Shown here: piece after piece, positions 1 through 7,666 of the stretch
Numbering within the stretch: position 1 is the stretch's first letter
How the letters are laid out: each line of letters begins with the position of its first letter
Source: Shimia sp. R10_1
Lineage (GTDB): Bacteria; Pseudomonadota; Alphaproteobacteria; Rhodobacterales; Rhodobacteraceae
Assembly: GCF_017744095.1 (NCBI RefSeq)
Contig: NZ_JAGHQX010000014.1
Coordinates: 1 to 64,000 of the forward strand
Direction of reading: 5' to 3'
Length of the DNA: 64,000 bases
The notes under the pieces: generated by a model
Databases searched by the model: none
Told to the model about the DNA's origin: nothing
Seen by the model: the letters and a program-made list of their open reading frames with translations, nothing else
Translations under genes and position numbers: made by a program

Positions 1-203
1 TGCCGAAGTTCGCAGAACCCGCACAGCGCTACTGCCCGGCCGGGGTTTATGAGGTGGTGGAAGAAGAGGGCAAAGACGCCCGCTTTGTGGTCAACTTCCA
101 GAACTGTGTGCACTGCAAAACCTGCGACATCAAAGACCCAAGCCAGAACATCACATGGGTCACCCCGCAAGGCGGCGACGGACCAAACTACCCGAACATG
201 TGA
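1..203 (+). CDS. Electron transfer flavoprotein-ubiquinone oxidoreductase, C-terminal fragment
   Basis: This is the 3' end of a gene that begins before the window; the reading frame starts at base 3 and stops with TGA at 201-203. The 66 visible residues carry CPAGVYEV and then [19 protein letters not shown], which together hold the four cysteines of the single 4Fe-4S cluster of ETF-QO, and the family's typical ending with [10 protein letters not shown]. The enzyme passes electrons from the electron transfer flavoprotein to membrane ubiquinone during fatty-acid and amino-acid oxidation. A strong terminator follows 33 bases after the stop, so it is the last gene of its transcript. The FAD domain lies outside the window. 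Confidence 0.93.
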   Translation, partial: PKFAEPAQRYCPAGVYEVVEEEGKDARFVVNFQNCVHCKTCDIKDPSQNITWVTPQGGDGPNYPNM

Positions 204-236
204 TTTTCCTTTTGGTGCAACATGGCATCAGCCAAT

Positions 237-266
237 CCCCGGTCTGCGCAAACAGGCCGGGGTTTT
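237..266 (+). terminator. Rho-independent terminator after ETF-QO
   Basis: A 10-bp stem (CCCCGGTCTG with CAGGCCGGGG, one G-T pair) closes a six-base loop and is followed by TTTT. It lies between the ETF-QO stop codon and the TPR gene. Confidence 0.85.
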
Positions 267-409
267 GCGTTTGGCTGGCTGATTTTTCCGGAACACGGGG
301 CTTCCCTCCAAAACTTGAACGGAATTGGGCGCATTATTGCCTGCCCGCCATTGCGTGTCCCAATGGGCACGACTACGTTCAAGGGACAGCCTATGCATGG
401 GAGTTTCAC

Positions 410-2116
410 GTGGCCAAAAAGCTTTTCAGATCAGTTGCCTTGTCAGCGGTTTTGGCCGCGCTGTCGATTCCAGCGTATGCAGACGGTCTTGCAGGGTCAT
501 ACCTCGCTGCACGCCAAGCCACTTATGAAGCGGACTACAGTGAAGCTGCGCGTTACTTCACGCAGGCGCTCACACGGGACCCTGGCAATCCACTGCTGCA
601 AGAAAATGCGGTTCTCGCCTTTCTCGCCCTTGGTCAAATTGATCGTGCCATGCCGATTGCCCGTCAAATGGTCGCGGATGGCAATGGCAGTCAACTTGCC
701 GAGATGGCCCTGACGACTGGACTGGTTGAAGACGGGAATTTTACGGAACTTCTTGAACGTTTGGCTGACGGCGGTGTCGGGCCTCTCGTTGATGGCCTGC
801 TGAAGGCTTGGGCTGAAATTGGTCGCGGAGAAATGTCTAAGGGTTTAGAGGCATTCAACGAGGTTTCCAAAGAACCTGGGCTTGGTGGGTTTGCCGCATA
901 CCACAAAGCGATGGCTTTGGCGTCCGTGGGCGATTTTGAGGGCGCGCTGAGCGTCTATGAGGCCGATGCGATGGATGGGCTACAGCTGACGCGCCGAGGC
1001 GTGATGAGTGAAGTTGAGGTTCTGTCGCAGCTTGAGCGCAATGAAGACGCTATCGCACGCATTGATTCTGCGTTCGGCAGTGATTTGGATCCCGCTCTGC
1101 GCGAGGTGCGCGATCGCTTGGTGGCTGGGGAAACTTTGCCCTTCACGCATGTAACCAGTGCCGCAGATGGCATTGCTGAGGTGTATCATTCGATCGCAAG
1201 CGCGTTGCGCAATGAAGCAAATGCCGACTACACGCTATTGTATGCGCGTGTGGCAGAATACCTGCGCCCAACCCACACAGAAGCGTTGTTGATGACAGCT
1301 GAGTTGCTCGAAACGCTTGGTCGGTATGAATTGGCCTCTCAGACATACCAAAAGGTCCCAGCTGAGGACCCCTCGTTTCATGCTGCTGAGCTCGGGAGAG
1401 CGGAGGCCTTGCGCGAGACTGGCAAAACGGAGGCCGCGCTTGAAGTTCTTGAGCAGCTGACACGCAGCCATGGTGATGTGCCTTACGTCTTTACAGCGTT
1501 GGGCGATCTGCGCCGCCAGGAGCGTGATTTTGCAGGTGCGATAGAGGCTTACGATGCGGCGATAGGGCTGTATGACACGCTTGAGCGCCGTCAGTGGTTC
1601 CTCTTGTATGCGCGTGGAATCAGCCACGAAAGGCTTGGTCAGTGGGAACAGGCTGAAGCAGATTTTCGCAAAGCACTGGAGCTTAATCCCGAGCAGCCAC
1701 AAGTGCTGAACTATCTTGGCTATTCACTTGTTGAAAAGCAGATCAAGCTTGATGAAGCGCTTGATATGATTGAGCGCGCTGTCGCGGTGCGCCCTGACAG
1801 CGGCTATATCGTGGACAGTCTTGGCTGGGTTCTTTTCCGTCTTGGACGGTATGAGGAAGCTGTTGAGCACATGGAGCGGGCCGTTGAATTGATGCCGGTT
1901 GACCCGGTTGTGACCGACCACTTGGGTGACGTTTACTGGGCCGTAGGGCGCAAGCTTGAAGCACAGTTTCAATGGCGTCGCGCATTGAGTTTTGTGGACG
2001 GTGACACGGTCGAGGAAGCCAACCCTGATCGTATTCGCCGCAAATTGGAAGATGGCCTCGATGTGGTCTTGGAAGAAGAGGGCGCTGCGCCGTTGACCGC
2101 AGAGAATCAGAACTGA
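410..2116 (+). CDS. Exported tetratricopeptide-repeat protein
   Basis: A 568-residue protein that begins at GTG 410. I chose this start because it is followed at once by a signal peptide (KK, then a hydrophobic stretch ending in IPAYA before DG); the open frame upstream runs through the preceding gene and terminator. The mature part is built of TPR helices. The clearest units are near the C-terminus: an AEADFRKALELNP repeat, an LGYSLVEKQIKLDEAL repeat, an LGWVLFRLGRYEEAVEHMERAVELMP repeat region, and a final HLGDVYWAVGRKLEA unit. Proteins of this type in Rhodobacterales are periplasmic or membrane-associated scaffolds with no defined reaction. The next gene, ispB, converges on it. Confidence 0.85.
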   Translation: MAKKLFRSVALSAVLAALSIPAYADGLAGSYLAARQATYEADYSEAARYFTQALTRDPGNPLLQENAVLAFLALGQIDRAMPIARQMVADGNGSQLAEMALTTGLVEDGNFTELLERLADGGVGPLVDGLLKAWAEIGRGEMSKGLEAFNEVSKEPGLGGFAAYHKAMALASVGDFEGALSVYEADAMDGLQLTRRGVMSEVEVLSQLERNEDAIARIDSAFGSDLDPALREVRDRLVAGETLPFTHVTSAADGIAEVYHSIASALRNEANADYTLLYARVAEYLRPTHTEALLMTAELLETLGRYELASQTYQKVPAEDPSFHAAELGRAEALRETGKTEAALEVLEQLTRSHGDVPYVFTALGDLRRQERDFAGAIEAYDAAIGLYDTLERRQWFLLYARGISHERLGQWEQAEADFRKALELNPEQPQVLNYLGYSLVEKQIKLDEALDMIERAVAVRPDSGYIVDSLGWVLFRLGRYEEAVEHMERAVELMPVDPVVTDHLGDVYWAVGRKLEAQFQWRRALSFVDGDTVEEANPDRIRRKLEDGLDVVLEEEGAAPLTAENQN

Positions 2117-2139
2117 GTTTTAAGCAGTTTTCGCTGTCT

Positions 2140-2175
2140 TAAGGCGCGCTTTGGTACGATCCGAGCGCACCTTTT
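2140..2175. terminator. Terminator between converging TPR gene and ispB
   Basis: AAGGCGCGCT pairs with AGCGCACCTT (one mismatch) around a 13-base loop and is followed by TTTTG on the plus strand. It sits 24 bases after the TPR stop, and ispB ends on the other strand just beyond it. Confidence 0.6.
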
Positions 2176-2181
2176 GTCTGT

Positions 2182-3183
2182 TCAGTTCAGGCGTTCAACC
2201 ACGTAATCCGCGATGCCAGTGAGCAAGTCTCGGATTTCATGCTCTGGCAGTTTCGCCATCGCGGCCTTGGCTTTTGCTGTCCAGGCATAGGCATCATCAC
2301 GTGTGGCTGAGAGTGTGCCGTATTTGTCCATCAATTCAAGCGCATGCTCAAGATCACCGTCCTCTTGGCGCCCTTTTTCTATGGTGCGTACCCAAAATTG
2401 GCGCTCTTCTTGTGTCGCCTGCGCAATGGCTTTGATGACCGGAAGTGTGAGTTTGCGTTCGCGGAAGTCGTCCCCGATGTTTTTGCCAGTTTGCGATGTT
2501 TCGCCCTGATAGTCCAAAAGATCGTCGGCAATTTGGAAGGCGATGCCAAGTGCATCTCCATAGTCAAAAAGAGCCTTCACGATTTCTGGATCTGCATCAG
2601 CAATCACACCGCCAACCTCGGTGGCGGCAGAAAAGAGCGCTGCGGTTTTGCCACGCACAACCTGCAGATAGATGTTCTCATCGGTACGCAGGTCGGTCGC
2701 CGCTGTGAGTTGGAGAACCTCGCCTTCGGCGATGGTGGCGGATGCGTTTGAGAGGATCCGTAGCACATCGAGTGACCCCGTTTCCGTCATCAGCTGAAAA
2801 CTGCGAGAAAAGAGGTAGTCGCCAACCAGAACCGAGCTTTTGTTGTCCCACAGCAGGTTTGCAGTGGGGCGCCCGCGGCGCTGCGCGCTTTCGTCAACGA
2901 CATCATCATGCAAAAGAGTGGCAGTGTGAATGAATTCGACGGTCGCAGCGAGGTGCACATGGTGTGGGCCATTGTATCCACACAGGCGCGCGGCAGCGAG
3001 TGTTAGCATGGGGCGCAAGCGTTTGCCCCCGGCGCCAACCAAATGGGCAGTGACTTCTGGTATGCGCGGCGCATGTTCTGATGCCATGCGCGCTTCGATA
3101 AGGCTGTTTACCGCCTCCATGTCGTCGCGCAACAGAGTGGCGAGGGCTTCATGTGGTTTGCTGGCAGCGTGATCGAGGCTCAT
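2182..3183 (-). CDS. ispB: Polyprenyl diphosphate synthase (octaprenyl/decaprenyl type)
   Basis: This 333-residue trans-isoprenyl diphosphate synthase extends farnesyl diphosphate with isopentenyl diphosphate to make the ubiquinone side chain. The first aspartate-rich motif is LLHDDVVDE (about residue 90) and the second is QIADDLLDYQ (about residue 220); GGKRLRP near residue 50 is the substrate-binding stretch. The frame is open a little further upstream, but the ATG at 3183 has AGGAAG nine bases before it and gives the usual family length. It diverges from the DUF2007 gene with 59 bases between starts. Chain length cannot be read reliably from the sequence, so octaprenyl versus decaprenyl is open. 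Confidence 0.92.
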   Translation of the reverse strand: MSLDHAASKPHEALATLLRDDMEAVNSLIEARMASEHAPRIPEVTAHLVGAGGKRLRPMLTLAAARLCGYNGPHHVHLAATVEFIHTATLLHDDVVDESAQRRGRPTANLLWDNKSSVLVGDYLFSRSFQLMTETGSLDVLRILSNASATIAEGEVLQLTAATDLRTDENIYLQVVRGKTAALFSAATEVGGVIADADPEIVKALFDYGDALGIAFQIADDLLDYQGETSQTGKNIGDDFRERKLTLPVIKAIAQATQEERQFWVRTIEKGRQEDGDLEHALELMDKYGTLSATRDDAYAWTAKAKAAMAKLPEHEIRDLLTGIADYVVERLN

Positions 3184-3242
3184 CTTAGACTTCCTGACGT
3201 GAGGGCTCGACAATCGTCGATCCCTGACTTTACATCCCCATT

Positions 3243-3461
3243 ATGAAAGAGCTTTTGCGTAGCACCGATCCAACCATCATCGCCTTTGCCACAGCCCTGC
3301 TTCAAGGGGAGGGTATAGACTGCTTTGAAATGGACGTAAATATGAGCATCTTAGAAGGAGGCATCGGAATTTTTCCACGTCGCCTTATGGTGCGGAGTGA
3401 AGACTTGCAGCGCGCTGAGCGCGTTATGCGTGACAATGAGATTGCGATGGGGCGTCCGTGA
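3243..3461 (+). CDS. DUF2007-family small protein
   Basis: A 72-residue protein with the DUF2007 pattern: an N-terminal strand with KELLRSTDPTIIAFATALL, then a helix, then IGIFPRRLMVRSEDLQRAERVM. The family is small, soluble and often annotated as a putative signal-transducing protein; its role is not known. Its TGA overlaps the ATG of the following methyltransferase by one base (TGATG), so the two are probably translationally coupled. Confidence 0.8.
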   Translation: MKELLRSTDPTIIAFATALLQGEGIDCFEMDVNMSILEGGIGIFPRRLMVRSEDLQRAERVMRDNEIAMGRP

Positions 3462-4213
3462 TGGAGCTTGAGGCGTCTCTAAACGAATTTTTGAACGGTC
3501 GTGTGCAACTTTGGCAGCCCACCAAAGGCTATCGTGCGGGGGTCGATCCAGTCATTCTGGCGGCGTCTGTTCCAGCCAAGACAGGCGATCAGGTGTTGGA
3601 GTTGGGGTGCGGCGTTGGTGCGGCCTTTCTGTGCTTGCACGCAAGAGTCGCAGGCGTGTGTTTTGACGCTGTGGAGATCCAGGCGGATTATGCAGCTTTG
3701 GCGCGAAAGAACGTCACAGAAAACGAGGCTGACGCTCGTATTTGGGACGCTGATTTAACAGCGCTTCCTAAGGCGCTGAAGCAGCGACAGTTTGATCACG
3801 TTTTGGCCAATCCCCCCTATTTTGATCGGTCTGCCAGCACGCGCGCAGAGGACATCGGGCGTGATGTTGCGATGGGAGAGATCTCTCCGCTTGCTGAGTG
3901 GGTGGCAGTGGCTGCAAAGCGGCTGAAGCCAAAGGGGACAGCGACGTTCATTCACCGCGCTGAAAAACTGCCTGAATTGCTGGAGGAGATGTCCGGAGTT
4001 TTGGGTGCGCTACAAGTGTTGCCTTTACAGGCCCGTGTCGGGCGAGATGCTGGTTTGGTTTTGGTGCGTGCCCAGAAAGGCGCGCGTGCGGCCTTTCGTT
4101 TGCATGCGCCAGTGGTGATGCACGAAGGCGCTGTGCATACACACGATGGTGAAAGTTATACGCAGCGAATGCGCGATGTTTTGCGCAACGGCGCTGCGCT
4201 GACATTCCCGTAG
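3461..4213 (+). CDS. tRNA1(Val) N6-adenine methyltransferase-like protein
   Basis: A 250-residue SAM-dependent methyltransferase. The SAM loop VLELGCGVGAA is at about residue 45 and the catalytic NPPY motif appears as VLANPPYFDRSAST at about residue 115; Asn-Pro-Pro-Tyr marks enzymes that methylate the exocyclic amine of adenine. The closest known group is TrmN6/YfiC, which modifies A37 of tRNA-Val. ATG 3461 overlaps the stop of the DUF2007 gene; a GTG one codon upstream is a possible alternative. The exact RNA substrate is inferred from the family. Confidence 0.85.
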   Translation: MELEASLNEFLNGRVQLWQPTKGYRAGVDPVILAASVPAKTGDQVLELGCGVGAAFLCLHARVAGVCFDAVEIQADYAALARKNVTENEADARIWDADLTALPKALKQRQFDHVLANPPYFDRSASTRAEDIGRDVAMGEISPLAEWVAVAAKRLKPKGTATFIHRAEKLPELLEEMSGVLGALQVLPLQARVGRDAGLVLVRAQKGARAAFRLHAPVVMHEGAVHTHDGESYTQRMRDVLRNGAALTFP

Positions 4214-4410
4214 GCGTCGTATCAGTCGGGTAGTCAGTGGAGGGCTGATTCGCCGCCCGTTTCAATGGTCACATGTCGCGCATATGACAGCGGAGCGTGG
4301 ATGTGGCGGAAATTCTCTTGTGTTTCGAATGTGACACAGTCGGTGCGTGACAGACGCTGGATTATGTGCTGCACTGTATGGGCTAAAGATCGTTTGGATA
4401 GGAGACCAAG

Positions 4411-4575
4411 ATGAGCGTAAGCGCACACCTGCAAGAGCTGAAACGCAAACATGAAGCCCTCTCTGATCAAGTCGAACAGGAACAACGTTCGCCAGGCAGC
4501 AGTGACCTCGCCATCGCCGACTTAAAGAAACAAAAGCTCCGACTTAAAGAAGAGATCAATAGGCTCTCGATTTAG
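4411..4575 (+). CDS. Small YdcH/DUF465-type coiled-coil protein
   Basis: A 54-residue protein too short for many gene finders. It starts at ATG 4411 with AGGAGA nine bases upstream. The pattern HLQELKRKHEALSDQVEQEQ, then LKKQKLRLKEEINRL, is the charged heptad-repeat helix pair of the YdcH (DUF465) family, which is common in alphaproteobacteria and has no assigned function. The last four bases overlap the stop codon of the converging transporter gene. The 197 bases upstream (4214-4410) hold no other gene that I can see. Confidence 0.82.
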   Translation: MSVSAHLQELKRKHEALSDQVEQEQRSPGSSDLAIADLKKQKLRLKEEINRLSI

Positions 4576-5444
4576 ACCTGAGCTGTTTTAAGGCTGGCGC
4601 GCGCAGCCAAAATTGCGCCGCCAGTGACAAGGAGTGTTGCAGCGCCCAAGTGTAGGCTGGGCTCCGCAAATCCGAATACGACCAGCGTCAATGTTGATAG
4701 AAGTGGCGCTGCGTATGAAGCGGTTCCAAGCAGTTGAATGTCACCGCGTTTGACACCGATATCCCAAACATAAAATGCCAGCCCGACAGGCCCCACTCCG
4801 AGCGCGAGAATGGCGCCCCATGCCACCGTCGTGTTTGGCCAGATGCTTTCTTCTAGCAGCAAGTGAAACCCTGCTGACAAAACGGCCGTTGCCAGGCAAA
4901 ACACCACAACTGAAACGGTAGGCACATCTCCCATGCGACGGGAGAGCACCGAATAGCTTGACCAGGTAAAGGCGCAGGCCAGCGCCAGTGCATAGCCCGG
5001 CAAATGTGCAGGATTAAATCCAACGTCACCACCGCCAATGATAAGTGCAGCCCCAGCAAAGCCCAGGAGCGCGCCAAGCAGGTGGCCGCCTTGCAGTCTT
5101 TCGCCGGGCAGAAGCCCTGAGAGCAATACGATCAGCAGAGGCCAAAGATAGGCGATCAAGCCAGCCTCTGCTGCGGGTGCGAGCCTAAGGGCGCTGAAAT
5201 AAAGCGCGTGGTAGCCAAACAAACCAAGTGTTCCGAACAGATATACCTTAAACGGCACTTTGGAGAGCGCACGCCACTCGCCCGTCATGAGAGCCCAAAT
5301 CACACCGATCATGCCCCCAACTGTAAAACACAGAGCGTTCAGCAGCAGCGGTGGAGTAGGGGCGCTGCCCACGGTGAAAAGCGCCAGCAGGGCCCAGAGC
5401 AAAACAGCTATGAACCCGACGGCTGTGGACTTAGTGCGCGTCAT
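4572..5444 (-). CDS. EamA-family (DMT) metabolite exporter
   Basis: A 290-residue inner-membrane protein with about ten hydrophobic segments arranged as two EamA repeats (roughly residues 8-135 and 150-285). Features such as PAAEAGLIAYLWPLLIVLLS and GTASYAAPLLSTL fit the drug/metabolite transporter superfamily. The nearest known relatives may be YddG-type exporters of aromatic amino acids, but the substrate cannot be read here. Its start overlaps the end of the upstream LysR gene by 14 bases, so both lie on one transcript and the regulator may control the exporter. Confidence 0.85.
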   Translation of the reverse strand: MTRTKSTAVGFIAVLLWALLALFTVGSAPTPPLLLNALCFTVGGMIGVIWALMTGEWRALSKVPFKVYLFGTLGLFGYHALYFSALRLAPAAEAGLIAYLWPLLIVLLSGLLPGERLQGGHLLGALLGFAGAALIIGGGDVGFNPAHLPGYALALACAFTWSSYSVLSRRMGDVPTVSVVVFCLATAVLSAGFHLLLEESIWPNTTVAWGAILALGVGPVGLAFYVWDIGVKRGDIQLLGTASYAAPLLSTLTLVVFGFAEPSLHLGAATLLVTGGAILAARASLKTAQV

Positions 5445-6390
5445 GTGGGGGAATCTCCTCGACCGGGGTGAGAGACAACGCTTGGGTCACAGCGGCAGTT
5501 TTTTCAATCTCTTTCATCATCCAGCTGTGCAAGGCGGCAATGTGGGGGCGGGTTTGCGTGCCCTCGCGGCATAAGAACCTGAAGCGTGCTTTGAGAGTGA
5601 TGGCGTGCCCATAGGGCGCAACGAGGCGTCCTTCATAGATGTCTTTCACCACCAGCGCTCGCCGACCCAAAGCGATCCCTGCGCCGGCGAGCGCCGCGTC
5701 GATGCTGTGGTCTGCGCCTGAAAACCGCGGGCCGTGATTTGTATCCACGTCAAGTTTCATCAACCGACACCAGGCCGCCCAGTCAGCGCGTGGACGCAGG
5801 AAATCAATTGACTCGTCGTGTATCAATGTTGCTTTTGACAGGCTCTCTGGCGTTGGGAAACGTTCTGCCATTTCCGGTACCATAACAGGGGTGACCCACT
5901 CTTGAGCCATGGGAAAAGACCACAAACCCGGCTCTTTGTGGTCTTCACCAAACCGAATTGCGACATCCACTTCATCCCGATTGAAATCCAAATTTCGCAA
6001 AGTTGCAGAAAATCGAAGATCGATGTCCGGGTGGGCGCGTGCAAATTCATAAAACCGGGGCGCCAGCCATTTCGCGGTGAATGCTGGACCGGCCGTGACC
6101 ATCAGTGTTGCGTCATCCGTCTGGCGCTGCGCTGATCGCCACGCAGCGGTTAGTGTCTGAAATCCCTCCTGAACGCCGGGTGCCAGACTGTTTCCAATCT
6201 CAGTTAAAGCAACGGCGCGATTGAGGCGGTGAAACAGCGGTGCGCCCAAATGCTCTTCGAGAGATTTTATCTGATACGACAAAGCCGCCGGTGTCACAAA
6301 AAGTTCCTCGGCCGCTTTTGCGAAAGACATGTGTCTTGCAGCAGCTTCAAAGGCGCGCAGAGCAGTTAGTGGAGGCAGGCGGTCAGGCAT
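5431..6390 (-). CDS. LysR-family transcriptional regulator (GcvA-like)
   Basis: A 319-residue regulator. The N-terminal winged helix-turn-helix is LTALRAFEAAARHMSFAKAAEELFVTPAALSYQIKSLEEHLG, which matches the GcvA branch; the rest is the two-lobed effector domain. I use ATG 6390; a GTG two codons upstream is also in frame and neither has a strong ribosome-binding site. The gene reads into the EamA exporter with a 14-base overlap. It diverges from a small gene at 6505, and the spacer holds a LysR-type palindrome, which suggests autoregulation. The effector is unknown. Confidence 0.88.
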   Translation of the reverse strand: MPDRLPPLTALRAFEAAARHMSFAKAAEELFVTPAALSYQIKSLEEHLGAPLFHRLNRAVALTEIGNSLAPGVQEGFQTLTAAWRSAQRQTDDATLMVTAGPAFTAKWLAPRFYEFARAHPDIDLRFSATLRNLDFNRDEVDVAIRFGEDHKEPGLWSFPMAQEWVTPVMVPEMAERFPTPESLSKATLIHDESIDFLRPRADWAAWCRLMKLDVDTNHGPRFSGADHSIDAALAGAGIALGRRALVVKDIYEGRLVAPYGHAITLKARFRFLCREGTQTRPHIAALHSWMMKEIEKTAAVTQALSLTPVEEIPPHDAH

Positions 6391-6396
6391 ATTCAC

Positions 6397-6411
6397 TTAA
6401 GTACAGCTTAA
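6397..6411. promoter_or_regulatory. Candidate LysR binding site
   Basis: TTAAG-N5-CTTAA contains the T-N11-A pattern typical of LysR-family operators. It lies 6 bases upstream of the LysR start codon, in the spacer shared with the divergent small gene. This is inference from pattern and position only. Confidence 0.45.
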
Positions 6412-6504
6412 CTGAAAGTATGAAAAGTCTCGTTTGTCAGGGGATATAGTTAAATCCATATTGGGTGCAGTTATTCAATACATTCAACTGCGAGTGAGAG
6501 AGCC

Positions 6505-6663
6505 ATGATTGAGACCGCGCACAACGCCCGTACCCGCCAAGCCTTTGAAGCAGCGCACGCAGAGCGTAGTCGAGTCTTTGTTGGCATCTTTCGAGCTTTG
6601 CTTGGCATTAAAAAGGTTCCGCTGCGCCAAATGGCACTTACGGAACCGTCCCGCTGCGCGTGA
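6505..6663 (+). CDS. Small hypothetical protein (52 aa)
   Basis: A 52-residue open frame that starts at ATG 6505 with GAGAGAG upstream and ends at 6663. The N-terminal half is helical and charged (ARTRQAFEAAHAERSRVF), followed by an amphipathic GIFRALLGIKKVPL and the ending LTEPSRCA. The layout recalls the short Arg-rich DUF1127-type proteins of alphaproteobacteria, but I do not see the DUF1127 signature and assign no function. It is divergent from the LysR gene and followed by a hairpin. Confidence 0.6.
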   Translation: MIETAHNARTRQAFEAAHAERSRVFVGIFRALLGIKKVPLRQMALTEPSRCA

Positions 6664-6698
6664 AAGCAGAACTTTCAAAGCACTTACGGGACAAACAG

Positions 6699-6728
6699 AG
6701 AGGGCCGGTTCATAATGACCGGCCCTCT
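6699..6728. terminator. Hairpin between small gene and phaB (bidirectional terminator)
   Basis: AGAGGGCCGGT pairs with ACCGGCCCTCT around an eight-base loop. It lies 36 bases after the small gene and 20 bases after the phaB stop on the other strand. Neither side has a long T run, so termination may be partial. Confidence 0.6.
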
Positions 6729-6748
6729 ACAGTTGGTGTTCTTACAGA

Positions 6749-7471
6749 TTAGACGAAGAATTGGCCGCCATTCGCGGAGATTGTCGAACCATTGATAAAA
6801 CCTGCATCTTCCGAGGCGAGGAAAGTCACGCAGCGTGCAATTTCTTCCGGTTCGCCCAGGCGTCCCGTTGGGATTTGGCCAATAATGGACTCACGCACTT
6901 TTTCAGGCACTGCCATGACCATTTCAGTCGCGATATACCCCGGGCAAATGGCGTTTGCTGTGATGCCAGCCCGTGCGCCTTCCTGCGCGAGGGATTTCAC
7001 GATGCCCAGGTCGCCTGCCTTTGTGGCAGCGTAGTTGACCTGTGCAAATTGGCCTTTCTGGCCATTAATTGAGCTGATTACGATGATGCGGCCAAATTTA
7101 CGCTCACGCATTCCTGGCCAGACTGGGTGAACGGTGTTGAACACACCTGTGAGGTTTGTATCAACAACCTCGTTCCACTGTTCAGGGGTCATTTTGTGGA
7201 AGGGCGCGTCGCGGGTGATGCCCGCGTTTGCCACGACGATGTCAATCGGGCCAAGATCTGCTTCAACCTGTGCGATACCCGCGGCGGAGGCTTCGTAGTC
7301 TGCCACATTCCACTTATAGGTCTTGATGCCGGTGGCTTCGGTGAAGGCTGCTGCCTTTTCATCGTTGCCAGCATATGTGGCGGCGACGTCATACCCTTCC
7401 GCCTTAAGTGCTTTAGAAATGGCTTCACCGATGCCTCTGCTACCGCCGGTGACGAGTGCTACTTTTGCCAT
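6749..7471 (-). CDS. phaB: Acetoacetyl-CoA reductase
   Basis: A 240-residue short-chain dehydrogenase that reduces acetoacetyl-CoA to (R)-3-hydroxybutyryl-CoA with NADPH, for polyhydroxybutyrate synthesis and entry into the EMC pathway. The nucleotide loop is VTGGSRGIGEAI, the catalytic Ser lies in IIVISSINGQKGQ and Tyr/Lys in VNYAATKAGDLG; VVANAGITRD is typical of PhaB. GGAGG sits six bases before the ATG at 7471. The gene follows phaA on the same strand but is separated by 195 bases that hold a terminator and a doubled palindrome, so it may have its own promoter. Confidence 0.95.
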   Translation of the reverse strand: MAKVALVTGGSRGIGEAISKALKAEGYDVAATYAGNDEKAAAFTEATGIKTYKWNVADYEASAAGIAQVEADLGPIDIVVANAGITRDAPFHKMTPEQWNEVVDTNLTGVFNTVHPVWPGMRERKFGRIIVISSINGQKGQFAQVNYAATKAGDLGIVKSLAQEGARAGITANAICPGYIATEMVMAVPEKVRESIIGQIPTGRLGEPEEIARCVTFLASEDAGFINGSTISANGGQFFV

Positions 7472-7526
7472 GTTGGTCCTCCAGTTCCAAATTCCCTTAG
7501 TAACTCTGTTACTTTTATTAAATTAT

Positions 7527-7547
7527 TTGCGCAAGAAAATTGCGCAA
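7527..7547. promoter_or_regulatory. Doubled TTGCGCAA palindrome upstream of phaB
   Basis: Two copies of the 8-bp palindrome TTGCGCAA at 7527-7534 and 7540-7547 are separated by GAAAA, giving a 13-base period. They lie 56-76 bases upstream of the phaB start in an AT-rich stretch, a position suited to an operator. A related element lies before mcl2. The regulator is not identified; PhaR-type and ScfR/RamB-type proteins recognise TGC/GCA-rich sites. Confidence 0.5.
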
Positions 7548-7610
7548 TGAAATGCCGCGATGCAGATATTTTTTCTGCTTGTGCGAAGATTGTCCTCCCT
7601 TGGGTGCAGA

Positions 7611-7640
7611 AAAAGAGGCGCCACATGGGCGCCCCTTTGC
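7611..7640 (-). terminator. Terminator or attenuator after phaA
   Basis: GGCGCC at 7617-7622 pairs with GGCGCC at 7628-7633 around a five-base loop, with flanking pairs. On the minus strand it is followed by TTTTTCTGC. It lies 34 bases after the phaA stop, so phaA transcripts may end or be attenuated before phaB. Confidence 0.65.
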
Positions 7641-7666
7641 TTTCTCAAACGAATTGGGGCGCAGAT

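Noticed and set aside
155-409. Upstream extension of the TPR protein to ATG 155
   Set aside because: It would overlap the ETF-QO end and run through a strong terminator; the signal peptide begins at GTG 410.
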